64,000 nucleotides of DNA from Odoribacter laneus YIT 12061 (GCF_000243215.1 NZ_JH594596.1:1412673-1476672); one strand, 5' to 3'; shown: positions 9,096 through 17,411, numbered from the stretch's first letter. Made by a program: numbers and translations. Notes: generated from the sequence alone by a model not told the origin.

Positions 9096-10367
9096 TCACT
9101 CAATAATAATATAGATTGTATTTCCATCTACCTTTTTCCGACACGGAATATTCAAATCTCCTCTTAAATATTCCCAAATACTGAAAGCGAAATCATTGAC
9201 ATCCAAAGCATTTCCGTTTTCATCCCGGTTGGGAATCTGTATCTGATCAAAAATAATTGCTTCCGCCACACTACCTTGCACATGGTATTTACCCCCTACT
9301 GCATTTTTCTTAACCCATAAACGCAGTAAATCCGCCAGCGGATAAGACTGAGGCCCGACTTCTGTCTCCATATCCTGTACCGCCGTTCCTGCAATAGAAA
9401 CATTTAATACTACCGTATTTCCTTTTACGATCTTATGAGCAAAACTGGTCGCTATATCTTTCAGAAAATCGTCCAGAATATCATTGACCGCATATACACA
9501 CAACTGATCCATTGCGGAAGTTTTGAAACGGTTAGAAGAAGACTGACGGGAGGCTAATACATTTCCACTAGCCGTCTCATACCCCTTTAAAGTCAATGCA
9601 ACCCGACTCCCCGTTGGCGCAATATCTTTATAAATATCCACCGTTACATACACATCTGACCCGGAATTCCGTAATAATTGTTTATCAAAAGACTCTGCAC
9701 TATTCGATTCGTATTGCATCGCCCTCTTAGCTGCATTTAATTTAGCTTCAAAGTCTACTGTCATCACCCCTTTTCGGTTAAATCCCTCCTGTACTTTCGC
9801 AACAGCCATACGTTTGTCGTAATCATTCTTCAAAATCTGCTCAAATGTACGCCCTGCCTCTTTATAAGGAACAACCATTATAGTCGGCAATTGAATTTGT
9901 TCCTGCGTCTCTTCCATAGAAGTCCGGTCCGCCCCCTTTATCGCAATTTTATTTAACTCCAGATCTCTTCTCAACAATTCTTCCTGAAAAGTCAGACGTA
10001 CTGTTGCCTTAAAATCTTTTGCCCTCAATTTTTCAGGATCCCCTTCCGGAATAGCAGCCCTTACGAAATTACGGTATCGGCCCTGCTCAAAAAAACGATC
10101 GAAATAATCCCGGTAATTTATTTCATCTTCCGGTTTCAATAACGGTTTATCATCATTTAAACCGGGTATACCAATAAAGAAATAAGTGTAAAAAGCCGAT
10201 TTAACAGCCATTTCTGCTGCATCTTTTTTCTTTTCGTGGATCCCGGAAGTTCTGACAGTCACCGCATTCTTATCTTTATTCAACAAGGTCACATCATTTG
10301 AATAAGATTGCCCGAATCCTACCGTCATATATAAAAAACATAGTATACAACAAATCAGTCTTTTCAT
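9096..10367 (-). CDS. DUF6175-like exported protein
   Basis: A 423-residue exported protein with a signal peptide (LICCILCFLYMTVGFGQ). I recognise it as DUF6175-like, a Bacteroidetes family without a known function. The N-terminal part has VRTSGIHEKKKDAAEMAVKS, again an LPP20-like strand-plus-Ala/Lys helix, followed by FFIGIPGLND. The middle has MVVPYKEAGRTFEQILKN and a TolB-like VYVTVDIYKDI strand pattern. The protein should be periplasmic or attached to the outer membrane. It is translated between the CsgG-like and the large LPP20 genes with short gaps, so all are likely one transcript. Confidence 0.6.
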   Translation of the reverse strand: MKRLICCILCFLYMTVGFGQSYSNDVTLLNKDKNAVTVRTSGIHEKKKDAAEMAVKSAFYTYFFIGIPGLNDDKPLLKPEDEINYRDYFDRFFEQGRYRNFVRAAIPEGDPEKLRAKDFKATVRLTFQEELLRRDLELNKIAIKGADRTSMEETQEQIQLPTIMVVPYKEAGRTFEQILKNDYDKRMAVAKVQEGFNRKGVMTVDFEAKLNAAKRAMQYESNSAESFDKQLLRNSGSDVYVTVDIYKDIAPTGSRVALTLKGYETASGNVLASRQSSSNRFKTSAMDQLCVYAVNDILDDFLKDIATSFAHKIVKGNTVVLNVSIAGTAVQDMETEVGPQSYPLADLLRLWVKKNAVGGKYHVQGSVAEAIIFDQIQIPNRDENGNALDVNDFAFSIWEYLRGDLNIPCRKKVDGNTIYIIIE

Positions 10368-10409
10368 AATATCCTGTTTATAGTTACATTATTTTACTTC
10401 CAAGGCCCC

Positions 10410-11288
10410 TTATTTCATTATTTCTTTGGTAGTCTCCCAAATATTAAAAGCTTTCTTCCCACTTACTACGATTAATTCCTGCATCTCCAGATTCGCTTCC
10501 TGGATAGCTTCTCCCCCCTTTGTTACACGACAAAGAGTCAACTCTTCTCCCTGAACGTCTATCGCTTTTAAGGTCCCGATATTTTGTCTGCCACTCTTAC
10601 CTGCGGTGTTTTTTTCAATAAATACATCAAATAACTGCCCTTTGGTTATACCTAAATCTGAACCGCAATCTATGTATACCGTCTCTGCCTTCTTTTTATT
10701 TACTTTTTCGATAGAAATAATTCGATTCTCGAGTTTAAAATTTTGGTTCACAAACCGTTGCATAGACATTTTAATATAATCTGTCGTATTAATGACAGCC
10801 TCATTCGGCGTTTGTCCGGTCTTTGCATTCAAACCAGCATACGAAAAAGGTTTACTGACCTTTACCGATCCATCTATTACATTCACTACTTTTAAATCAA
10901 AAGCAATTTGACCGTCATAATAGTAAGATCCATCACTCATTTGCATCCTCACTCCCTCCATACGGGTAATGTTTCCGGTTAAAGCATAGTTCGCTCCCAA
11001 TCTTTGCATTACCTGATTACGTGCCACAGGATCTCCCATTGCCCTCTCATCCTGACGCCTCCCTTCTTCCAATTTTAAAGTAGGTTCCATTTCTACATCC
11101 ACAACAGTCAGTCGGTTGGTCTGCTGAATACCAGCAATTACAGCATCCCGCAACATTTTAGCATAGGCCTGATTTACATTCCCAGAAACAAAATAATCTA
11201 CTAATAACACTTCTTTCTGATTTTTTTGAGCCTGTACACTTACTAAAATACACATCAATAAAATCACAATGGTCGTTAATCTTTTCAT
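10410..11288 (-). CDS. CsgG/FlgT-like outer-membrane-associated protein
   Basis: A 292-residue exported protein. The first two thirds match the CsgG/HfaB/TolB-N type of domain: KEVLLVDYFVSGNVNQAYA, an AVIAGIQQTNRLTVVDVE helix-strand, and QVMQRLGANYALTGNITRME, the family hallmark of 'Gly-Ala-Asp/Asn-Tyr-x-Leu-x-Gly'. The last third (TVYIDCGSDLGITKGQLFDV) resembles the small C-terminal domain of Vibrio FlgT. CsgG itself is a lipoprotein that forms the curli secretion pore; this protein has a signal peptide ending VSVQAQ and no lipobox Cys, so it is unlikely to be a classical CsgG pore. It lies between the transglutaminase-like and DUF6175 genes. Confidence 0.7.
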   Translation of the reverse strand: MKRLTTIVILLMCILVSVQAQKNQKEVLLVDYFVSGNVNQAYAKMLRDAVIAGIQQTNRLTVVDVEMEPTLKLEEGRRQDERAMGDPVARNQVMQRLGANYALTGNITRMEGVRMQMSDGSYYYDGQIAFDLKVVNVIDGSVKVSKPFSYAGLNAKTGQTPNEAVINTTDYIKMSMQRFVNQNFKLENRIISIEKVNKKKAETVYIDCGSDLGITKGQLFDVFIEKNTAGKSGRQNIGTLKAIDVQGEELTLCRVTKGGEAIQEANLEMQELIVVSGKKAFNIWETTKEIMK

Positions 11289-11350
11289 GAGTCTAATCTG
11301 TTTATTAATCTATTTGTATTACCTATTAATGTCTGATTTTTGTTTTCTTT

Positions 11351-13957
11351 TCAATTCAAAATATCCCGGCTCATGTTAAAGGTTCTCAAGGTATGATCTT
11401 TGTCATAATCAAAAATCATATCCCCTGTTTGCCGTTTTAATGTAACTTCATTTAAACGGAACCAGATAAAAGCTTTTCCTACCTGTATACCGTCTATAAT
11501 TTCCACTTTCAAATCATTTCCCGCTATGGGAATGACCCGCATGCGACTTCCGTCTTTCACCTGTACTTTATCAAAATTTACAGCCTTCCCATTTTGAGTT
11601 TTCATCTGTATAATCCCCTCCTCTCCCCGGATAAATTCAATCTTTCCTATATTTTTATAGATTGCAGGACAACGGGTTTTAAAAGTAGGGTTGTACTGAT
11701 CCAAAGCTTGAAGAGCCATCAATCCACTTACAGGCGTATCGTGCTCCTGTATCATCGCAATAACAGCTAACAAACCCGCTAAACCTTTATCCGTCTGATT
11801 ATTTACCTGATCATCAGCTAATTCCTTTAATTGCTCCGACATATTCAGCACACTCATCTTCTGCTTGTTAGAAGCTGCCAGTTTGGCAATCCCTGTCCAT
11901 CGGTTAAAGGCCCCGGCCACAACTACTTCTTCTTTACGAGTAATGTATATACCCGACAAAAAAGAACCTACTGCATCAGGCTGTATTTCACTTTGCAATA
12001 CTTCTCCCTTTTTTCCAAAACGAACAATATAATTAAATCCGGTTTTTTCTTCATTGGGTTGTAAACCAGCCCCGGATGCCCACATCACTTTTCCTTCAGG
12101 AGCAATCCCCGCCGTAAATAAATCACTCCCCGCCTTAGCCTGAAGCCGGATTCCACCGAAATCAGCATCTTTTTCAAAAGTCCCCGACAACAAAATCCGA
12201 TTTCCATCTATTTTTAAATGATGAGGCATATTTACCCCTTTTCCTCCCAAAGGTAAAACCCATTCAAAACGATTCTGATTATCTACCTTAGCCACAAAGA
12301 TCATCCGATTTTTAGCCGGTACAACAAAGCGCTTGGAACCATCTTCAAATTTATGCTCAAAAATTCCTGCTACATATACATTCCCATCCTCTGCAAACTG
12401 CATCAGGCTCGAACGATTTAAAATTGTCCCTCCCGCCTTGTCTATCAAAGCAGCAATACGATCTTCACGTTCCCGGGTAATCTGACGTCCCATCACGGGA
12501 ATTACATCCACTCTTTTCCCTATAAATTCAGGCATACCCCTTCCTATTCCAGCTCCCATATAAGTCGGATCACATACAGTATATAATTCCCTGCCATATT
12601 TCACATAATCCCCTTTTACCTCCTCCGGCAATTTAACAGCAGCTGCCACATGCCCCGGATAGCTCAATCCTATTCCCGGCAATCCCGTCAACATATCCAC
12701 TAAACGAGAAAACAAAACTGCCCGGTCTTCACAATCACTGTAAGGATAAAAAAACATTTCTTCCGAAAAGAAATATTTTTCGTGCCCAAATTGTTCTTCA
12801 TCTGTTCTATAAGGAAAGGCCTGCTGCAAAAGACCCAATATCCATTCCACTCTTTTCTCCTGAGACATTGGCTGTAAAACAGACCGGAAATTCTCTTCTA
12901 TACTTTCTTTTAAAGTAGCCGATAAAGGAGTCTCGAAATAAACATTCAATTCCGTAGAAGGGTAATCTTTGAAGAAAGCTGTCACCCCCTGGTTATAAGA
13001 AATAGTGTATTCCTGCCCTTTGTAGTTCAGCAACCGCTTTCCAGAAAGTTTTGTAGAAAAATTCAAAGAAGAAGAAAAACGCAAATCCGGACAACGATTA
13101 CTACCTGAAAAATTTTTATCGTAAGTATAAAGGGACTTATTTAAAGGCCGGGTAATGTAATAACGAACCCCATCTTTTACGATAAAAGATAAAAAGAAAA
13201 TATCCTGAACTGCCGGCAATAATACAGCAACCTCCCCCCCTCCATAACCTATCCGGGCCGAATATCCCGATTTATTCATCAAAAACCAAATCAACAATTG
13301 ACGTGAATTTTCATCTTTTACAAAAATTTCCGCACATCGCCCTAACAACATATAATACCCCCAATCATTCAATCCCAACTGTTCCTTCCATCCGAATAAC
13401 CGATCCAATAAATCATCATAATTTGTACGGCTCATTCTTAACCAATAATCGGCAAAAGCAGTTTCCGTCAATTTACCCGTAAAAGGCATACACAAATCTT
13501 GATCCACCCCCAGCTTCAGACGGTTTCCATAAAAATTCACATCGAAACGAAGGAGCGGATACCCCTTCTGAATACTCTTTTTCACCCGTGGAAGCGGCGC
13601 TGCAATTAAACGGGTATCCTCAGCAGGCCTTTCGGTTGTTTGCAATTCCACTATTGAAGTCCTGGAATGTTTTTCCGCAACCGGAGCGATTTTAGGTTCC
13701 GGATCCCGCCGCGGTAAATTCCCCTTGAATATTTCAAATTCCGTCCATCGTTGTTTGAGAAACTCTGCAAATTCCTGATCTCTCTGTTTCACAAAATTAT
13801 CATAGTCTTTTTGCAATTCTTCCAATCCCCGATTCGTTTCTTTGGCAAGACGGTCGTATTGAGCCCTCTCTTGTTTCACCCATTCCTCATAGGTCTGAGA
13901 AAATAATGGCTGAAAAAGACCCAATAACCCGAAGCATATAAACCATATTTTCATCAT
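11351..13957 (-). CDS. Large exported transglutaminase-like protein with coiled coil and propeller
   Basis: First gene of the envelope operon, 868 residues from the ATG at 13957, where a signal peptide begins (MMKIWFICFGLLGLFQPLFS); a start at 14068 would put 37 charged residues before it. Order of parts: an N-terminal heptad-rich segment (EEWVKQERAQYDRLAKE, about 22-80), a Pro/Arg linker, a large unrecognised region, then a papain-like/transglutaminase core. In that core a Cys (YSDCEDRAV, about residue 407), a His (YPGHVAAAV, about 436) and an Asp (TVCDPTYMG, about 461) give a complete Cys-His-Asp triad. After this come beta-propeller-like repeats (MQFAEDGNVYVAGIFEH, ILLSGTFEKDADFGG). It may crosslink or process envelope substrates; no substrate is evident. 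Confidence 0.6.
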   Translation of the reverse strand: MMKIWFICFGLLGLFQPLFSQTYEEWVKQERAQYDRLAKETNRGLEELQKDYDNFVKQRDQEFAEFLKQRWTEFEIFKGNLPRRDPEPKIAPVAEKHSRTSIVELQTTERPAEDTRLIAAPLPRVKKSIQKGYPLLRFDVNFYGNRLKLGVDQDLCMPFTGKLTETAFADYWLRMSRTNYDDLLDRLFGWKEQLGLNDWGYYMLLGRCAEIFVKDENSRQLLIWFLMNKSGYSARIGYGGGEVAVLLPAVQDIFFLSFIVKDGVRYYITRPLNKSLYTYDKNFSGSNRCPDLRFSSSLNFSTKLSGKRLLNYKGQEYTISYNQGVTAFFKDYPSTELNVYFETPLSATLKESIEENFRSVLQPMSQEKRVEWILGLLQQAFPYRTDEEQFGHEKYFFSEEMFFYPYSDCEDRAVLFSRLVDMLTGLPGIGLSYPGHVAAAVKLPEEVKGDYVKYGRELYTVCDPTYMGAGIGRGMPEFIGKRVDVIPVMGRQITREREDRIAALIDKAGGTILNRSSLMQFAEDGNVYVAGIFEHKFEDGSKRFVVPAKNRMIFVAKVDNQNRFEWVLPLGGKGVNMPHHLKIDGNRILLSGTFEKDADFGGIRLQAKAGSDLFTAGIAPEGKVMWASGAGLQPNEEKTGFNYIVRFGKKGEVLQSEIQPDAVGSFLSGIYITRKEEVVVAGAFNRWTGIAKLAASNKQKMSVLNMSEQLKELADDQVNNQTDKGLAGLLAVIAMIQEHDTPVSGLMALQALDQYNPTFKTRCPAIYKNIGKIEFIRGEEGIIQMKTQNGKAVNFDKVQVKDGSRMRVIPIAGNDLKVEIIDGIQVGKAFIWFRLNEVTLKRQTGDMIFDYDKDHTLRTFNMSRDILN

Positions 13958-14235
13958 ACATTTTTTTAATGAATTTATCTCTTGTCTGATAAGTTTTGTT
14001 ATTTTCTCCGGTTTTGTGACACAATCTAAAAACTTTTTTTCACATCTTAAAAGGTGAACCACATTCATTGTGTAAAATTAATAAAAAATACATAACTCAT
14101 CTAAATATTTTTGATATGTCTTGATACAAAAAGAAGAAAAAATTCAAGTCCTCTCCCCGTTTATTATTTTCCTCTTTCTTATTTCGCTCTTTATAATCCT
14201 AAAAAGAGGCAGATTTAATTTGCTTCCCCTTCTTC

Positions 14236-14424
14236 GGTTGTTTGCGTTTTTCAGTCATGCTTCACTCGCTTTTCTGTAAGCTCAAGCTCCGTTAAAACAC
14301 CAAAACTTCCTCCTTTTAGACAGGCAAAGCCTGTCTAACGTCGGCGGACAAATGGTGTTTTTTACACTCCGCTTTCGCACAGAAAGACGCTCCTTCCCGC
14401 AATGACTGAAAAACACAAACGACC
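14236..14424. repeat. Nested palindromic intergenic element
   Basis: Outer arms 14236-14258 and 14402-14424 are inverted copies with 21 of 23 positions matching. Inside, 14294-14302 pairs with 14353-14361, and a hairpin with arms agacaggc/gcctgtct lies at the centre (about 14318-14336). The inner 45-nt block 14306-14350 occurs again in inverted orientation at 14575-14619. Pairing at several levels would allow a large cruciform or a branched RNA. Confidence 0.75.
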
Positions 14425-14482
14425 TCCGATACCCGCTAAATCCTTCCCTCGTTGCTTCTTTAAATGTTTTCTCAAAGTTCCT

Positions 14483-14552
14483 GTGTTTGAAGCCGGAGCC
14501 TTGTTTCGGGAAAGAGATATGACGGGAGAGAGCGTAATTTTGTCAGGAAGTC
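14483..14552 (+). repeat. 70-bp dispersed repeat, copy 1
   Basis: Matches 15524-15593 at 62 of 70 positions without gaps; weaker similarity continues upstream to about 14437. Part of it (14501-14518) is also present inverted at about 14668-14685. It lies between the two inverted 45-nt blocks of the palindromic element. An open frame runs across it (14402-14590) but is not believed to be a gene. Confidence 0.8.
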
Positions 14553-14574
14553 GTACCGTTAAAAAACGCAGGGT

Positions 14575-14619
14575 TGTCCGCCGACGTTAGGCACACGAAG
14601 TGTGACTAAAAGGAGGAAG
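14575..14619 (-). repeat. Inverted copy of the 45-nt palindrome core
   Basis: This block is the reverse complement of 14306-14350 over both outer segments (tgtccgccgacgttag and actaaaaggaggaag), while the central loop differs and forms its own small hairpin (cacacgaagtgtg). Conservation of the arms with loop variation is what a structured mobile or RNA element would show. Confidence 0.8.
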
Positions 14620-15091
14620 CATCTGCGTTTTAGGGGAGACTGACTATACAAAATAGCGAACGGAGTCTCCAGCTCTTTCCCGAAATAAGGCGGAGGAATA
14701 CCTAAGAAAAATAAACAAGCAAGTTAAATCTAGGATTAAAATAGTCCAAAATTCTCATTCCGGACTATTTCAACATTTAGATTAATACAGATTAAAATAC
14801 TGATTTCAAAATGATTTGGAGATCATCCGCTATCAGATATCTTTTCTTCTCTTTTTTCAGACTTATATACGTTGCCACCGGAACTTGCTAATTTTTATTG
14901 ATTTTTAAAATAATATGATCGATCCATAATTTTTGTGACACCTTTAGAGCCAAAAAATTCTCATTTTAAATAGTTTTTTTCGATGTATTTATAAAAACAT
15001 ATGATCAGATTTATACAATCTTTTCTATTTTTCGTTGTATTTTTGAAAAAAAGAAAAATAGAACTAGATAGTAATTATTAAAAATAAGGTT

Positions 15092-15268
15092 ATGAGTGAA
15101 ATTATTTGTCATTGTTTTGAAGTAAGCCGGGAAGAAATTGAAAAAGCAATTCGGGAAAAAGGATTAAAAACAATAGAAGAAGTAGGAGAAAACACAAACG
15201 CAGGAACTGGTTGCGGTGGATGTCAGGAACAAATTCAGGAAATTTTGGATAAAATCAATAATCAATAG
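15092..15268 (+). CDS. BFD-like [2Fe-2S]-binding small protein
   Basis: A 58-residue protein with the BFD-like [2Fe-2S] pattern: Cys6-His-Cys8 near the start (IICHCFEV) and Cys41-x2-Cys44 (GTGCGGCQEQ), the four expected cluster ligands. Bacterioferritin-associated ferredoxin uses this fold to release iron from bacterioferritin; related domains occur in nitrite reductases and NifU-like proteins. Here it stands alone, with no bacterioferritin in the window, so its partner is unknown. The ATG follows a TATTTTTG box by about 46 nt, and a strong terminator follows the stop, so it is probably monocistronic. Confidence 0.85.
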   Translation: MSEIICHCFEVSREEIEKAIREKGLKTIEEVGENTNAGTGCGGCQEQIQEILDKINNQ

Positions 15269-15297
15269 ATAAAAATTCAGAGTTTCTTCTTTGCACT

Positions 15298-15335
15298 AAA
15301 AAACTGTCGAAAAATTTCTCCGACAGTTTTTTGTT
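15298..15335 (+). terminator. Intrinsic terminator of the BFD-like gene
   Basis: Perfect 12-bp stem, 15298-15309 with 15321-15332, ending in a T-rich tract (gttttttg). It lies 29 nt after the stop codon. Confidence 0.88.
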
Positions 15336-15523
15336 TATACACAAATTCTATTTCCCTATTGAATACCTTTCTCTTTTAACCGTATAGTTTCATACCTCAT
15401 GCCAGGGATTCCTCCTTCCTCCTAAAAGGTATGATCTTCCGATAAATGAACTATTTCCGTTCCCATTAAATCCTTCTTCCCCCCCCGCTCATCACCTTCT
15501 CCAAACGTTTTTCCGGAACATCA

Positions 15524-15593
15524 GTGTTTCAAACCGGAGCTTTGTTTCAGGAAAGAGATCTGACGGGAAAGAGTGTAATTTCGTCAGGAAGTC
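15524..15593 (+). repeat. 70-bp dispersed repeat, copy 2
   Basis: Same orientation as 14483-14552, 62 of 70 identical positions; several of the differences are transitions. Similarity continues more weakly upstream to about 15466. No coding function is apparent. Confidence 0.8.
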
Positions 15594-15690
15594 ATATTAA
15601 GTTTAAACGAAAAAAGCTCTTCTTATTACATACTTAAAACATCCTGAAAATCAACTGAAAAACAAAATATAAACTTTAGTATAGAAAAAA

Positions 15691-15721
15691 TTACACAATA
15701 GGGCACGTCCCTAATGGGTAA
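15691..15721 (+). repeat. 31-bp palindromic repeat unit, copy A
   Basis: Unit with arms ttacaca / near-match of tgtgtaa around the core gggcacgtccc. Two more copies, in opposite orientations, are at 39368-39398 and 39441-39471. Copy A differs in its right arm (gggtaa instead of tgtgtaa). Confidence 0.8.
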
Positions 15722-15774
15722 AAATAGTGAATTTGAATCAATGTATATAGCAGGTAAAATAAGGTATAAGAAAA

Positions 15775-15925
15775 GAAAACAGCCGGCAGATATTCTGACT
15801 TAAAAGGAAAGTTTGTTGCAACATGCCTTGTAAAAATTTCTGCCCTGCCGGACTGTTTTCGAATGCAATTATTGGTCCTTTGTTCTCATCACCAACTCCA
15901 AGAGTTATGCGTCAATTCTCGCAGA
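15775..15925 (-). promoter_or_regulatory. Possible degenerate cobalamin-riboswitch-like structure, no gene downstream
   Basis: On the minus strand, 15800-15785 reads agtcagaatatctgcc, close to the B12-box consensus of cobalamin riboswitches. It is preceded by a tgcaaca motif as in Bacteroidetes examples and, further 5', by ggagttggtgatgag, which loosely resembles the aptamer core. A 15-nt stem (15775-15789 with 15845-15860, one bulge) overlaps the box. No ORF follows on the minus strand for over 500 nt, so if it is a riboswitch its target is gone. The core match is weak, and another structured RNA or a terminator is equally possible. Confidence 0.3.
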
Positions 15926-16330
15926 CAATAAATTGCCATCGTATAGAGTCAATCTAGCAGTCAAGTAAACCTACAGACTGGGATCGACTCACATTGCACC
16001 AGAAAGGCGGGTAAACCATCGGGAAGCAATAGAGCAACCCCACGTCCGTAGGCTATATCGTACCATTTTGTATATGGTTGTACATATCCCCGAACGTGAG
16101 CGTTGCCATCCCGCTCCAATTCCCATATTTTTTACCCTTTTATCTGATTTGGAACGTTCCAGAACACTTACGATACTTATAAAGGTTTTTACAAACCTTT
16201 TTCGCTTTGTACTGGACAAAGAAAACGAAAAACTTTCAATTTTGCAATATATGTTTAAAATATTCACGGTTTTCTTTACATTTTCTAAACAATTTCTATT
16301 TTCGTTTCCGTATCGATAAGTTTTCTGACA

Positions 16331-16759
16331 TTAATTTATGATAATCGTTATCAAAGAATCTTTAGCTAAAGAACGTCCTTCGTTACTGATTTGCAAATTG
16401 AAAATATAATCTCCCCGGGGAACGGTATGGTCCCAAGGAAGCTCTATTACGCCTTTGCGAATCATTCGGAACTGACGGATTGCCTCTTCCTGTCCCTGTT
16501 TACAAACAATACTTCTTATTTGATAGGAAATCGGCAATGTACCTTGTACTCCTTCAATAGGAGTGGTTTGCCAGGGAATTTCAAATTGAATGCGACGGGC
16601 CTCCTCCGGATCTTCCGGGTTCAATACTGCTTTGAAATAAACTGTATCGGGACGATAGCCCGCATTTCGCACGTCCAAATACCCGACAGTTGTATGATCA
16701 CAACCTGTTCCTAAAACAAGTCCAGCTAATATTCCCAGTAGGTTAAGCATCCTTTTCAT
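16331..16759 (-). CDS. Small lipoprotein of the SusC/SusD operon
   Basis: A 142-residue lipoprotein from the ATG at 16759 (a GTG just before it is the alternative), with lipobox LGTGC (Cys20). The mature protein appears to be a single beta-rich domain (VGYLDVRNAGYRPDTVYFKA, then DYIFNLQISNEG near the end), possibly an immunoglobulin-like fold such as those of DUF4843-type proteins. It is the last gene after susC, susD and the FAS1 lipoprotein and starts 11 nt beyond the FAS1 stop. It is probably displayed on the cell surface and binds or stabilises the substrate of the operon; that substrate is unknown. Confidence 0.65.
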   Translation of the reverse strand: MKRMLNLLGILAGLVLGTGCDHTTVGYLDVRNAGYRPDTVYFKAVLNPEDPEEARRIQFEIPWQTTPIEGVQGTLPISYQIRSIVCKQGQEEAIRQFRMIRKGVIELPWDHTVPRGDYIFNLQISNEGRSLAKDSLITIIIN

Positions 16760-16770
16760 CACTATTTTTA

Positions 16771-17394
16771 TTAAAGTTCAGTCATTTGATAAGTATAACT
16801 CAAAGCATGTACCACTCCATTGGTTGTTTCAATATTGGATGAAGCCACTTTAGCCTGATACCCGCTTTTCAAAGCATGAATCCCCAAACCTTCTTCTCCT
16901 ATATCGGGCACTCCCATAAAAGGATTCTTTATCCGGTAAACCCGTAAATCTATACCAGAAAGCGTCTTTACGATTGTTCCCCCTGTTAAAGTACCTTTTA
17001 CTTCGTAATCGAATTCTTGCTGCATCTTTTTCCCGGGAATAATATGGGATAACAAAATCCGCCTGCACATCTCTTCGGGGATATCCCGAATACCTTGATA
17101 TTTCATCGCTTTGTTTTCATCTAAATTTTTCACTAAAAATTGATTTACAGACAAATTCGTTATCCCAAAAAAAGTAATCTCCTTATACTGAGGGTGTGTA
17201 CCGTCAAAAATATTCACCAAACCGGCCCGTTCGATCATCATCACGACAGAATCCCAGTCTGCGTGATCTTTCGCAAAATACTCCCACATGCTACAATCGT
17301 GCTTTCCATAAGCCAAGCCCGTATCATGAAATTCATTTTTGTCGCAAGCATATACGGCTAAAATAATTCCTATATAACATAAATATTTTTTCAT
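16771..17394 (-). CDS. FAS1 (fasciclin)-domain lipoprotein
   Basis: A 207-residue lipoprotein with lipobox VYAC near residue 16. The rest fits one FAS1 domain: WDSVVMMIERAGLVNIFDG (first helix and strand), ITFFGITNLSVNQFL in place of the usual 'T-x-F-A-P-x-N', CRRILLSHIIPGK corresponding to the conserved 'L-x-x-H-x-x' block, and NIETTNGVVHAL matching the family 'N-G-x-x-H-x-x-D' end. FAS1 domains mediate adhesion or carbohydrate and protein binding. It follows susD by 17 nt. A single FAS1 lipoprotein after a SusCD pair suggests a surface-binding accessory subunit. Confidence 0.78.
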   Translation of the reverse strand: MKKYLCYIGIILAVYACDKNEFHDTGLAYGKHDCSMWEYFAKDHADWDSVVMMIERAGLVNIFDGTHPQYKEITFFGITNLSVNQFLVKNLDENKAMKYQGIRDIPEEMCRRILLSHIIPGKKMQQEFDYEVKGTLTGGTIVKTLSGIDLRVYRIKNPFMGVPDIGEEGLGIHALKSGYQAKVASSNIETTNGVVHALSYTYQMTEL

Positions 17395-17411
17395 AATTTA
17401 TTCCTTTTCAA

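Larger units (their letters stand above)
13958..15091. other. Repeat-rich intergenic region
   Basis: No protein-coding gene found. It holds the upstream region of the envelope operon, a nested palindromic element (14236-14700, annotated separately), a simple hairpin (14739-14747 with 14762-14770) and the leader of the BFD-like gene. A TATTTTTG box at 15038-15045 could be a -7 element for that gene, but no matching -33 was found at the right distance. Confidence 0.7.
15336..16330. other. Long intergenic region with repeats and a possible RNA structure
   Basis: No convincing gene over about 1 kb. It contains repeat copy 2 (15524-15593), one 31-bp palindromic unit (15691-15721) and a B12-box-like structured stretch (15775-15925). 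Two overlapping frames on opposite strands near 15989-16319 have basic, low-complexity translations and no recognisable domain, so they are treated as chance frames. Confidence 0.65.

Noticed and set aside
10410..11288. Reading the CsgG-like protein as a classical curli secretion pore
   Set aside because: It has no lipobox Cys and no csgA/B/E/F genes are near; the C-terminal domain is more like FlgT.
14402..14590. 62-residue open frame on the plus strand in the repeat island
   Set aside because: It lies entirely in the palindromic and duplicated DNA, has a basic low-information translation, and the second repeat copy does not keep the frame open.
15989..16319. Open frames on both strands (minus 15989-16267 and plus 16068-16319)
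   Set aside because: They overlap each other, show no domain, and lie in a probable structured or degenerate region.
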